DNA of 64,000 nucleotides, from NCBI RefSeq assembly GCF_003086295.3, contig NC_092046.1, positions 105,813,363-105,877,362 of the forward strand, given 5' to 3'. Of this stretch, positions 54,619 through 64,000 are shown one piece after another. Source of the DNA: Arachis hypogaea. Its lineage: Eukaryota; Streptophyta; Magnoliopsida; Fabales; Fabaceae. Numbering within the stretch: position 1 is the first letter of the stretch; each line of letters starts with the position of its first letter. The position numbers and the translations under genes are program-made. Below the pieces are notes generated by a model. It did no database searches and was not told the DNA's origin. It was given only the letters and a program-made list of their open reading frames with translations.

Positions 54619-55735
54619 GGTGGATTCATTCCTTGTTCTTATTTCTTCTGTTTTTCGTTTTCTATGTTATGTGCTTATCTATGTTTGTGTCTTCATTACA
54701 TGATCATTAGTAGTTAGTAACTCTGTCTTAAAGTTATGAATGTCCTATGAATCCATCACCTCTCTTAAATGAAAAATGTTTTAATTCAAAAGAATAAGAA
54801 GTACATGGGTTTCGAATTTATCCTTGAACTTAGCTTAATTATATTGATGTGGTGACAATGCTTCTTATTTTCTGAATGAATGCTTGAACAGTGCATATGT
54901 CTTTTGAAGTTGTTGTTTAAGAATGTTAAATATGTTGGCTCTTGAAAGAATGATGACTAGGAGACATGTTATTTGATAATCTGAAAAATCATAAAAATGA
55001 TTCTTGAAGCAAGAAAAAGCAGCAAAGAACAAAGCTTGCAGAAAAAAAAAAGAAAACTAGGCGAAAAAAAAATAAATAGAAAGAAAAAGAAAAAGCAAGC
55101 AGAAAAAGCCAAAAGCTCTTAAAACCAAGAGGCAAGAGCAAAAAGCCAATAACCCTTAAAACCAAAAGGCAAGGGAAATAAAAAGGATCCCAAGGCTTTG
55201 AGCATCAGTGGATAGGAGGGCCTAAAGGAATAAAATCCTGGTCTAAGCGGCTAAACCAAGCTGTCCCTAACCATGTGCTTGTAGCGTGAAGGTGTCAAGT
55301 GAAAACTTGAGACTGAGCGGTTAAAGTCAAGGTCCAAAGCAAAAAGAAGAGTGTGCTTAAGAACCCTGGACACCTCTAATTGGGGACTTTAGCAAAGCTG
55401 AGTCACAATCTGAAAAGGTTCACCCAATTATGTGTCTGTGGCATTTGTGTATCCGGTGGTAATACTGGAAAATAAAGTGCTTAGGGCCACGGCCAAGACT
55501 CATAAAATAGCTGTGTTAAAGAATCATCATACTGAACTAGGAAAGTCAATAACACTATCTGAACTCTGAGTTCCTATAGATGCCAATCATTCTAAACTTC
55601 AATGGATAAAGTGAGATGCCAAAACTATTCAAGAGGCAAAAAGCTATAAGTCCCGCTCATATGATTGAAGCTATGTTTCATTGATAGTTTGGAATTTATA
55701 GTATATTCTCTTCTTTTTATCCTATTTGATTTTCA
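54619..55735 (+). other. E8 non-coding region between ORF3 and the 3' LTR
   Basis: Collinear with 1223-2329 and 18486-19606. A-rich patch near 55040-55110. No gene. Confidence 0.75.
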
Positions 55736-55773
55736 GTTGCTTGGGGACAAGCAACAATTTAAGTTTGGTGTTG
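55736..55773 (+). other. terminal RGGA hairpin and polypurine-type tract (E8)
   Basis: Perfect GTTGCTTG-GGGA-CAAGCAAC (55736-55755), then TTTAAGTTTGGTGTTG to the LTR. Confidence 0.88.
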
Positions 55774-57521
55774 TGATGAGCGGATAATTTATACGCTTTT
55801 TGGCATTGTTTTTAGTATGTTTTTAGTAGGATCTAGTTACTTTTAGGGATGTTTTCATTAGTTTTTATGTTAAATTCACATTTCTGGACTTTACTATGAG
55901 TTTGTGTGTTTTTCTGTGATTTCAGGTATTTTCTGGCTGAAATTGAGGGACTTGAGCAAAAATCAGATTCAGAGGTTGAAGAAGGACTGCTGATGCTGTT
56001 AGATTCTGACCTCCCTGCACTCAAAGTGGATTTTTTGGAGCTGCAAAACTCTAAATGGCGCGCTTCCAATTGCGTTGAAAAGTAGACATCCAGGGCTTTC
56101 CAGAAATATATAATAGTTCATACTTTGGCCAAGTTTAGATGACACAAACTGGCGTTCAACGCCAGCTTTCTGCCCAATTCTGGCGTCCAGCGCCAGAAAA
56201 GGATCCAAAACCAGAGTTGAACGCCCAAACTGGCACAAAAGCTGGCGTTCAACTCCAAGAAGGACCTCTACACGTGCAACACTCAAAGCTCAGCCCAAGC
56301 ACACACCAAGTGGGCCCCGGAAGTGGATTTATGCATCAATTACTTACTTCTGTAAACCCTAGTAGCTAGTTTATTATAAATAGGACATTTCACTATTGTA
56401 TTTGACATCCTGAGTTTTATCTTCGGATCATAGAGTCTTGGTTACTCCGGTTCCCCTCTGGGGCCGAGACCAATGAACTCCATTATCACTTATGTATTTT
56501 CACGGTAGAGTTTCTACACTCCATAGATTAAGGTGTGGAGCTCTGCTATTCCTCAAAGATTAATGCAAAGTACTACTGCTTTCTATTCAATTCATCTTAT
56601 TTCGCTTCTAAGATATTCATTCGCACCTCAACCTGAATGTGATGAACGTGACAATCATCATCATTCCCTATGAACGCGTGCCTGACAACCACTTCCGTTC
56701 TACATTAGATTGAATGAGTATCTCTTAGATCTCTTAATCGGAATCTTCGTGGTGTAAGCTAGAATGATGGCGGAATTCAAGAGAATTCGGAAGGTCTAAA
56801 CCTTGTCCGTGGTATTCCGAGTAGGATTCAATGATTGAATGACTGTGACGAGCTCCAAACTCGCGATTGCTGGGCGTAGTGATAGACGCAAAAGGATAGT
56901 AAATCCTATTCCAGCATGATCGAGAACCGACAGATGAATAGCCGTGCCGTGACAGGGTGCGTTGACCATTTTCACTGAGAGGATAAGATGAAGCCATTGA
57001 AAAGGGTGATGCCTCCAGACGATTAGCCGTGCCATGACAGGGTATTTGGATCATTTTCCCAAGAGAAGACCGAAAGTAGCCATTGACAGTGGTGATGTAT
57101 CACATAAAGCCAGCCATGGATAGGAGTAAGACTGATTGGATGAAGATAGCAGGAAAGCAGAGGTTCAGAGGAACGAAAGCATCTCTATTCGCTTATCTGA
57201 AATTCTCACCAATGATTTACATAAGTGTTTCTATCCTTTATTTTATGTTTATCTAATTATTATTCGAAAACCCCATTACTATTTTATATCTGCCTGACTG
57301 AGATTTGCTAGGTGACCATAGCTTGCTTCATACCAATAATCTCCGTGGGATTCGACCCTTACTCACGTAAGGTATTACTTGGACGACCCAGTGCACTTGC
57401 TGGTTAGTTGTGCGAAGTTGTGAACCATGGTATTGGCATCATGTTTTTGGCGCCATTACCAGGGAAAGAAAGAGCGATAAATTTTACATAATTAAAGTAT
57501 AATCACAATTTCTGCGCACCA
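55774..57521 (+). repeat. 3' LTR of E8, 1748 bp
   Basis: Same ends as the 5' LTR. TATA near 56374-56384, palindromes near 56148-56260, inner PBS-like copy 57448-57465. CATAG follows. Confidence 0.94.
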
Positions 57522-57526
57522 CATAG

Positions 57527-57662
57527 GAAACATGTTTTTCACATACATCACATAATAAGGAAGGGAAAGTAAAACCATGCAATTAACATGAATAAGTGGG
57601 TGAAGGATTGAATAAATCACTCAAACTAAGCACAAAATATATCATAAAATATGGGTTTATCA
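57527..57662 (-). repeat. 5' LTR of E7, remainder right of E8
   Basis: GAAACATGTTTTTC... to GGTTTATCA, matching 39032-39169. TAAGT (57663-57667) follows. Confidence 0.92.
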
Positions 57663-57987
57663 TAAGTCCTTAGGGGTGTTTCAACACCTAGCACCTTGAA
57701 CTAACTGGTTCGGGAGTGTTAGCTGAAAACTTATCTTAAAGAGTCGCCTTCTCACAGAACACTTAGCCTAAGGATGCAATAAACCTTGGAAAGACAAAGG
57801 GATCAATAAATAACAGTCTCAAAGGGTGCCATCAAGTGAGTATTCCAAGGCATGATAAAGGTCTGAAAGCCAGTAAAGGAATGAACCTAAGTTGCTATGC
57901 ATGAAACCCCATAAAACCAAGAACATGACTTCCACAAGAATGATTCATTCATCTTGTCATTTCATTCATCATTCTCTTGTTCCAGTA
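57663..57987 (+). other. E6 3' internal region right of E7
   Basis: Non-coding continuation of 36929-37704 up to the terminal hairpin; the first five bases are the E7 target duplication. No gene. Confidence 0.75.
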
Positions 57988-58024
57988 CTTGCTTAGGGAC
58001 AAGCAAGCTTTAAGTTTGGTGTTG
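57988..58024 (+). other. terminal RGGA hairpin and polypurine-type tract (E6)
   Basis: Perfect CTTGCTT-AGGGAC-AAGCAAG (57988-58007), then TTTAAGTTTGGTGTTG to the LTR. The outer stem pair differs from E8 and still pairs. Confidence 0.88.
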
Positions 58025-60367
58025 TGATGCCAGGGCATTTTGGCCAGTTTCACTGACCTTTTCTTTATGGTTTTAGGGTAGTTTCATGCATTTTCTTAGG
58101 AAATAAGCAAGTTTTGGGTAAATAATCACTTACATCTTGATTCAAGTAAACATTGTGAATTTTACATGATTTCATGAGAATTATGCATGAATTAAATGAC
58201 AAAATTGAATGATGCATTTCTCATAACTTGGATTAGAGCTTTGATGCACTTTATTGCTTGATTTCAGGATAAAGGAAGCAAGGAAGAACCATGTTAGTAG
58301 CCACGTTAGTCTAGCTAACGTGACCACTAACGTGGAATGGAGGCTAGCTTGTAACGTTAATGAGAAAAATGATCGCCATTAACGCCTTCGTGAGCCATCA
58401 TAGCCCACGTTAGTTGCCACGTTAACTATGTTAACGTGGAAGCTAACGTGGAAGAGAAGTAAAACTCCAACATTAGTGGTAAAAGTAAGTGCCACTAACG
58501 TTCCAAAGTGGCAGCTGGCCACGTTAAGAGTCACGTTAACTCAGTTAACGTGAACTCTAACGTGGATGAGGAAGATAATGCCAACGTTAGTGACACTCAC
58601 CTTTGTCACTAACGTTGGACTAAGCTCATATTTGCCACGTTAAGAGTCACGTTAACCTAGTTAACGTGGACTCTAACATGGAGGGAGCAAGGAATCACCA
58701 ACATTAGTGACACTCACCTTTGTCACTAACGTTGGATTAAGCCACTATGAGCCACGTTAGTTGCCACGTTAATTACATTAACATGGAAGCTAACATGGAG
58801 AAGAGGGATGATGAGCCAACGTTAGTGACACTCACCTTTGTCACTAACGTTGGAGATGGCTATCAATACCACGTTAGAAGTCACGTTAACCTAGTTAACG
58901 TGAACTCTAACATGGGAAGTAGGGGCGTTTTGAAGCGTTAGTGACAAAGGTAAGTGTCACTAACGCTCTCGAAGATTTGGCAAGCCTACGTTAAAGGCCA
59001 CGTTAACTATACTAACGTGAACTCTAACGTAGGGAGAAAGGGGTACTCTCAACGTTATTGGAAAAGGTGAACCCTAGTAACGTTTGCGAAGGGCCAAGAA
59101 GCAACATTAGTGGTCATGTTAGTGCCACTAACGTTGAAGTTAACGTGGACCATTTTTGGGTTAGGAACGTTAGTGAAAAAGGTGATTGTCACTAACGTTC
59201 TCGACCCCACAGTTTCACTTAACGTTAACACCACTAACGCCCCAATCTAAAGTCCATACCTACTGCACACTTTCTCTGCAAGTAAAGATGAGCCCACTGA
59301 AGAAGATAACTGCTTCAACTCAAGATCCAAAGGCCCATATCCAAGACTTGAAGAAGCAACTAGAAGATCAGAAGAATAGTATAAATAGGGAGAACTTTGA
59401 ACTAGAAAAGGAGCTTTTGGCATTTTTAGAATTACTCTCTATATTTTTACTTTCTCTGCAACTTCTAGTTTAACTTTTCAGAATGCATTCTCCATCTTTG
59501 TTTTCCATTCCCAGAGCTATGAACAACTAAACCCCTTTCATTGGGTTAGGGAGCTCTATTGTAATTTGATGGATCGATAATAGTTTTCATTATTCTCCTT
59601 CTTTGTTTTCTCTTGATTTTACTAGAAAGCTTTCAATCTTCATCCAATTGAGTAGTTATCTTGGAAAAGAATCTATTCATACTTGGATCTCTTCGGAACC
59701 TTGGATGAGGAATGAAGAGATCATGCTAGAAATGCTTTCTCATGTTGGACCAAATTGGGGTTTGGATGGATATAGTGACATATAATCCTACCAACATTTT
59801 GATTTGGAAATACATGTGGTATAATCAGTGACCATACCTCATCTCTTCTCATGAGCAATTGGACCAAGGAATTGGCTATTGATCAAGATTTGACAGATTG
59901 AATTACCAAGGAATTGGAATTCAATCACTTAAGATTGCCAAGGAGATCAATGAATGCATTGATTGAGGAAGAGATGAAAATGAACTTGATCCGGAGGATG
60001 CAACATCTCCTAAGCCCAATGAACTCTCCATTTCTGATCTTACCCATTCTCTTTAATTTCTGCCAATTACTTTTATGATCGTCTTCCCCATTCCCATTTA
60101 AGATTCTGCAATTTATTTTCCGTCATCTATTTTCAAATCTTTATTTCCAGCATTTACATTTTCTGCTATTTACTTTCCCGCCATTTAATTTCCTGCAACT
60201 CTCAAACCAAATTCTGCTTAGTTCAACTAGAACATTCATCCAATTAAAGTTGCTTGACCAATCAATCCCTGTGGGATTCGACCTCACTCTATTGTGAGTT
60301 TTTACTTGACGACAATTTGGTATACTTGCCGAGGGAGATTTGTTAAGAGACAAGTTTCCGTGCATCA
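58025..60367 (+). repeat. 3' LTR of E6, 2343 bp
   Basis: Same ends and length as 29115-31457. Hairpin ladder about 58295-59200; TATA-containing region near 59380. Most differences from the 5' copy seen by eye are C/T or G/A at ACGT sites. Confidence 0.93.
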
Positions 60368-61470
60368 TGTTCTTCATCTAACCAATCAACAAAAATTTAG
60401 TATACCAATGCAAATATCATGAGGTCTTTTCAAGGTTGTAATGGGGCTAAGGTGAAGGTGAGGATATATGTATGGCCAAGTGAGCTGTAATATGAATCTT
60501 TGACTAACCTAAGCTCTCACCTAACACACACACACACACACACTCTATGTAATTCCAAAATCATGCCTAGCTACCCATATTTCCCACTTTTGTATCACAT
60601 ACTCATGTACCAAATTTTTCTTAATTTTATCACATATGCATTAGTTTTTTATTAAACTTAACATTGGGGTAATTTTGTCCCCTTATTTAATTACTTATTT
60701 ATTTGAATATTTTTGGTTTTTTTTATTAAAAATATAAAAGTAAACATAGCATATCAATGCACATGGATTTTTAATTTTTCTGGTCTCACATGTGTAGGTA
60801 CCCAAATTCCCAATATTTTGTCAATAGAACACTGTACACTTTCATAAACCCAAGTTCCCATAGTTCCCCACACTTAATTGATACACAATCTCTAACTTAA
60901 GCTAACCAAGGATTCAATTGGGGTAATTAATTATTTTTCCGCTTAAGGCTAGTGATGTGGTAAAATATAGAACAAAAGGGGATTAAAAGACTCAAAGTGG
61001 CAAACAAGGGTAATTGAATGGGTAGGCTATTTGGGATGAGTGAGCTAATAACAAATGATGGCCTCAATCATATGCAAGCATGTAAAAACACTAAAAAATG
61101 GACATAGAGAGTGAAACAAAGCAAAGATTGCAATCGTAGATAAGAAACACACAAGAATGGAATGTTATGGTTAAATAGTGTAACCATGTAATTAAGCTCA
61201 AATCTCGCAGGTTTGTGTGTTCTTAGCTATATTTCATGTTCCAATTTATAGTCTTCAAACAAGTTTAACACAAATTATCAATTTAAATTAGTGAAATACT
61301 ATAAAAAGGGTTTAAAAAGAAAATCATTACTTTAACCAAGCAGTGGTAGAAGAACATGCACACAATCAACAAACATGCAATCAAACATGCAAATGCAACA
61401 ACTAATTTAACATAGAAAATTAAACATTGGCGTTGAAATAGGAACTAACTAACCCACGGAAGTCGGTATC
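60368..61470 (-). other. E5 internal non-coding region right of E6
   Basis: Starts TGTTCTTCATCTAACC, continuing the sequence broken at 29114. (CA)n near 60525-60543. Collinear with E4 and E3. No gene. Confidence 0.75.
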
Positions 61471-61626
61471 GACCTCCTCACACTTAAAGATTGCACCGTC
61501 CTTGGTGCATGCTAAGATGTGCAAGTGGACGGGTTGCTCCAACTGATGCGTTTCTCCAAAGATTGTGCAGATGGACTTGTCTGTCGCCTTATGTAAAAGT
61601 TTTCCGTTTCCCTTCCTGGTGGCCAT
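61420..61626 (-). pseudogene. ORF3 remnant of E5, internally deleted
   Basis: ATG at 61626, one base after a TTTCTTTCAG acceptor-like site. A basic start (MATRKGNGK), then QPVHLHILACTKDGAIFKCEEVD as in E3. The domain core present in E4 and E7 is missing. The C-terminal part is simply the hairpin/purine-tract sequence read as codons, so coding potential is doubtful. Confidence 0.55.
61471..61508 (-). other. internal RGGA-type hairpin plus purine tract (E5)
   Basis: Sense GCACC-AAGGAC-GGTGC (61493-61508), then TTTAAGTGTGAGGAGGTC. Confidence 0.78.
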
Positions 61627-62182
61627 CCTGAAAGAAAAAGGGAAGAAAAGTAACCAAAAACAAAGATAGAAAACAAAGAAAATATGGGTGGGTTAATGCC
61701 AAATAATGATGGTCTCAAGTACATGGTAGCTACAACATGCAAATGAGAAAACAGTAGAAGCACATGGCATATCAATAGTGCAAAAATTGCAACAATGGAA
61801 AAGAGATAGTAGGTAATGAGGGATGATATAAAGTCATGTCAATGCAAAAGGAATACAGGTATCATAAAAGATGGGCATTGACGGATAAATCATATCACCC
61901 AACAGTGTAAAACAAGTCACTAAGCACCAAAATAATACCAGAAAAGATGCAATGGTTGGATAAGAACATTTAACACCAATGAAGAAAACAATAAACGTAG
62001 AAAAGAAAATAAAAACATGAACAAAATTAAAATGCAAGGAAGAATAATATGCAAATGCAGTAAGTAGAAGAATTGGAAAGAGAGTATGGATGAGAATGTA
62101 AAGGAATGAAGGAGGATAAGGTGAGAGAGGAGGAGGAAAGAAGGAGAAAAGATATAAGAAATGAGAAAGGAATGAAAAACGG
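61627..62182 (-). other. E5 pyrimidine-rich (sense) spacer upstream of ORF3
   Basis: Corresponds to E3 11546-12099, with the acceptor-like site at its end. The open frames on the minus strand are low-complexity Ser/Phe/Leu runs and are not supported. Confidence 0.65.
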
Positions 62183-62274
62183 GACGTGACGCACCCGCGC
62201 AGGGCACGCGTGCACGTGAAAACTGCATTAGCCATGCGACGCGTACGCGTCTGGCACACACACGCGTGGGTGGT
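62183..62274 (-). repeat. ACGCG palindrome array of E5, part left of E9
   Basis: GCGCAGGGCACGCGTGCACG, GACGCGTACGCGTC and CACGCGTGGG units. Continues at 63885 after the E9 insertion; GTGGT (62270-62274) is duplicated. Confidence 0.75.
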
Positions 62275-63884
62275 TGATGTTTGATTTCTTTGGTGGTCTA
62301 GAATTTCTCTCATAGAAATAAGAACTTCGTTGTAAGCATGGCTCCAAACCAACAAAGAATCCTCACATGCAAAAATATTGGTTGTCACAAGTACAAACCC
62401 CAAATAAGAATTAACCGAAGTATTTAAACTCTGGGTCGTCTCACAAGGAATTGCAATGAAGTGATCAATTATTGGCTATGAAGAACAAGGGGGTTTGATT
62501 TCATAATTGCAAGAAAATATAAAAGCAAGAAATTAAATGACAATTAACTAATAAAGAAAGGAAAAGAACACTTGGCTAGACATAGGTAATTGAGATCACC
62601 ATCCTTGTCCACAAACCATATATTGACAATTATGAGGAATCAAGCTCATTAAGTCTACTTCCAAAAGCCTTAAGTACGTGATATTTACTCCTAAGCTTGA
62701 AGTATGTCAAATGGCTTGATCAACATCAATCCATAAGTCCTAACCTATCTACTAATTAGATTAGTAGTGGGTTAGTGTCAATGGATATCAAATTGATCAC
62801 CAAGGGTTCTCAAATCACCAATTCAATGAGACCCAATGACTAAAGGTCACTCAATTCCCTTAGCCTAGGCCAAGAGTAAAGAAAACTACTCAAAAACTAG
62901 AGAAAACATTTCATCAAACACCTAGAGTGCAATAGAAGGAAACATCACAAGATGCAAGAATTAACAAAACCCACAACTAACATCAACAAGAAATCAACAA
63001 TAACAATGGAGATAACATAAAAGAGACTTGGAAACATAAGATTGCATTCAAAGAAATCAAGATTCAACAATGGTTCATCAACATAAAAGAGAGCAAAATA
63101 AGAAATTAACAAGCAAAACTAGAAGAGCAAGATGTAATGACAAGAAATTAAATGGGAAGACTAAATCAAAACAAGAATTAAAAATTGGATTTATGAAAAT
63201 TAAACCTAAACTACCCTAAATTCTAGAGAGAAGGGAGAGCTTCTCTCTCTAGAATTCTAACCTAAAACATGATGAAAACTAAACTTTGGCTACTTGGTTC
63301 ATTCCCCCTTCAATCCTTGGATTCAATAGCATCAAAAATGAGTTGGATTGGGCCCAAAATGCTTCAGAAATCGCTGGCCACGAGTTGCTGAAATGGACCC
63401 ACGCTGATCCATCGACGCGTGCGCGTGATGCACGCGTACGCATCCCTAAACGCAAGGAAACTATGGTAAATTTTATATCATTTTGAAGCCCTGGATGTTA
63501 GCATTCCAATGAAACTAGAACCGCCTCATTTGGACCTCTGTAGCTCAATTTATGATCGATTGAGTAGGAAGAGGTCAGGCTTGACAACTTTGCGATTCCT
63601 TCATTTCTTCATTAGTTCTCCATTTTTACATGCTTTTTCTTCATTCCTTCAATCCAATCTTTGCCTTCTAAACCTGAAATCACTTAACAAACATATCATG
63701 GCATCGAATGGAATTAAAGTGAATTAAATTTAGCTATTTTAAGGTCTAAAAAGCATGTTTTTACACATAAGCACAAATTAAGGGAGAATTACAAAACCAT
63801 GCTATTTCATTAAATAAATGTGAGAAAAGTTGATAAAATTCCCCAAATTAAGCACAAGATAAACCACAAAATTGGGGTTTATCA
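62275..63884 (-). repeat. E9: solo LTR, 1610 bp, of an E3-class family
   Basis: TGATGTTTGATTTC...GGGGTTTATCA on the plus strand, TGAT...ATCA ends, flanked by GTGGT (62270-62274 and 63885-63889). It carries LTR blocks shared with E3, E5 and E7 (ACAAGGAATTGCA, AGAGAAGGGAGAGC, ATGGCATCGAATGG) and an ACGCGTGCGCGT cluster near 63411-63447. No internal region remains, so it arose by LTR-LTR recombination. Confidence 0.83.
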
Positions 63885-64000
63885 GTGGTCTAAAAGCGAA
63901 TAGACGTGCGCGCGTCAGGGATGCGCACGCGTGGGTGATTTTGTGCCTCTAGCATAGTGCCAGCCCCAGACCATCACAACTCTTTGTTCAGTTTTCTTAT
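63885..64000 (-). repeat. ACGCG palindrome array of E5, part right of E9
   Basis: GACGTGCGCGCGTC and GCGCACGCGTGGG units, then TTTTGTGCCTC as after the arrays in E4 and E7. Runs off the window. Confidence 0.72.

Larger units (their letters stand above)
47512..57521 (+). mobile_element. E8: complete FIDEL-like non-autonomous element
   Basis: LTRs 47512-49238 (1727 bp) and 55774-57521 (1748 bp), target duplication CATAG at 47507-47511 and 57522-57526. Order: PBS, 1.9-kb leader, gag, protease, hairpin, palindrome array, internal hairpin and tract, truncated ORF3, 3' region, terminal hairpin and tract. RT, RNase H and integrase are missing between protease and ORF3, and there is no room for them. 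It is the innermost and so youngest layer of its stack, although its LTRs already differ by a 21-bp indel and numerous substitutions. Confidence 0.94.
37705..57662 (-). mobile_element. E7: complete E3-class element, minus strand, holding E8
   Basis: 3' LTR at 37705-39169 and 5' LTR at 46180-47511 plus 57527-57662, with flanking TAAGT at 37700-37704 and 57663-57667. In sense order: LTR, PBS, ORF1, ORF2, GGTGGG hairpin, ACGCG array, G/C-rich spacer, ORF3, internal hairpin and purine tract, non-coding region, terminal hairpin and tract, LTR. Without E8 it is about 9.9 kb. No Gag core, protease or RT is visible. Confidence 0.92.
29115..60367 (+). mobile_element. E6: LTR retrotransposon holding E7 and E8
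   Basis: Two LTRs of exactly 2343 bp (29115-31457 and 58025-60367) with perfect TGATG...CATCA ends, and near-matching flanks TGTTT/TGTTC. Without the nested 37705-57662 it is about 11.3 kb: PBS, Gag-protease with a short pol-like tail, hairpin, ORF3, 3' region, terminal purine tract. RT, RNase H and the integrase core are absent. In about the first 275 bp the LTRs differ at four positions, all transitions. Confidence 0.93.
27309..64000 (-). mobile_element. E5: E3-class element, minus strand, extends past the right edge
   Basis: Its parts are the 3' LTR (27309-28756), terminal purine tract, internal sequence to 29114, the E6 insertion (29115-60367), internal sequence from 60368 with ORF3 remnant and ACGCG array, and the solo LTR E9 (62275-63884) within the array. 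29114 and 60368 join smoothly when compared with E4 and E3 (ACTTTGTTCTTCATC). Its ORF1, ORF2 and 5' LTR should lie right of the window. Confidence 0.85.

Overview
The window is plant intergenic DNA made almost entirely of nested LTR retrotransposons plus one endogenous pararetrovirus fragment. I see no host gene. The LTR starting TGATGAGCGGATAATTTATA, the CTGGCGTTNAACGCCAG palindromes and the ACGCGNNCGCGT arrays are, from memory, typical of peanut (Arachis); FIDEL/Feral-type Ty3-gypsy elements of the Athila group are the closest families I know. Organism and family names are recognition, not computed matches.

Layout (names are mine). E1 (1-4043, +): 3' end of a FIDEL-like element. EVE (4044-7064, -): caulimovirid fragment with coat protein, CCHC knuckle, protease and part of the RT. 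E2 (7065-21325, +): FIDEL-like element without its 5' end, split by E3 (7306-15183, +, target duplication ATCCC). E4 (21326-27308, -): element of E3's class, cut on both sides. E5 (27309 to beyond the right edge, -): same class. E6 (29115-60367, +, two 2343-bp LTRs) sits in E5; E7 (37705-57662, -, duplication TAAGT) sits in E6; E8 (47512-57521, +, duplication CATAG) sits in E7. E9 (62275-63884) is a solo LTR in E5, duplication GTGGT. The deepest stack is therefore E4 > E5 > E6 > E7 > E8.

No LTR element here encodes reverse transcriptase or an integrase core; the only RT is the broken viral one. E1, E2, E6 and E8 carry Gag-protease and/or a downstream ORF3 (plant transposon protein type). E3, E4, E5 and E7 carry two ORFs of unknown function and an ORF3 or its remnant. 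They look like non-autonomous elements that need enzymes supplied from elsewhere.

The most interesting signal is not coding. (1) A short hairpin with an RGGA loop and a covarying stem, followed by a TTTAAGT purine-rich tract, lies before the 3' LTR of every element whose 3' end is visible and recurs beside ORF3: 14 copies in two unrelated-looking element classes. (2) A second covarying hairpin, NNNGGGAGRCAACCCNNN, follows the Gag-protease or ORF2 stop in six elements. (3) Each family has its own array of short palindromes in the LTR, and two classes have another between hairpin (2) and ORF3. Together these suggest a shared, structure-based control layout in elements that have lost their enzymes.
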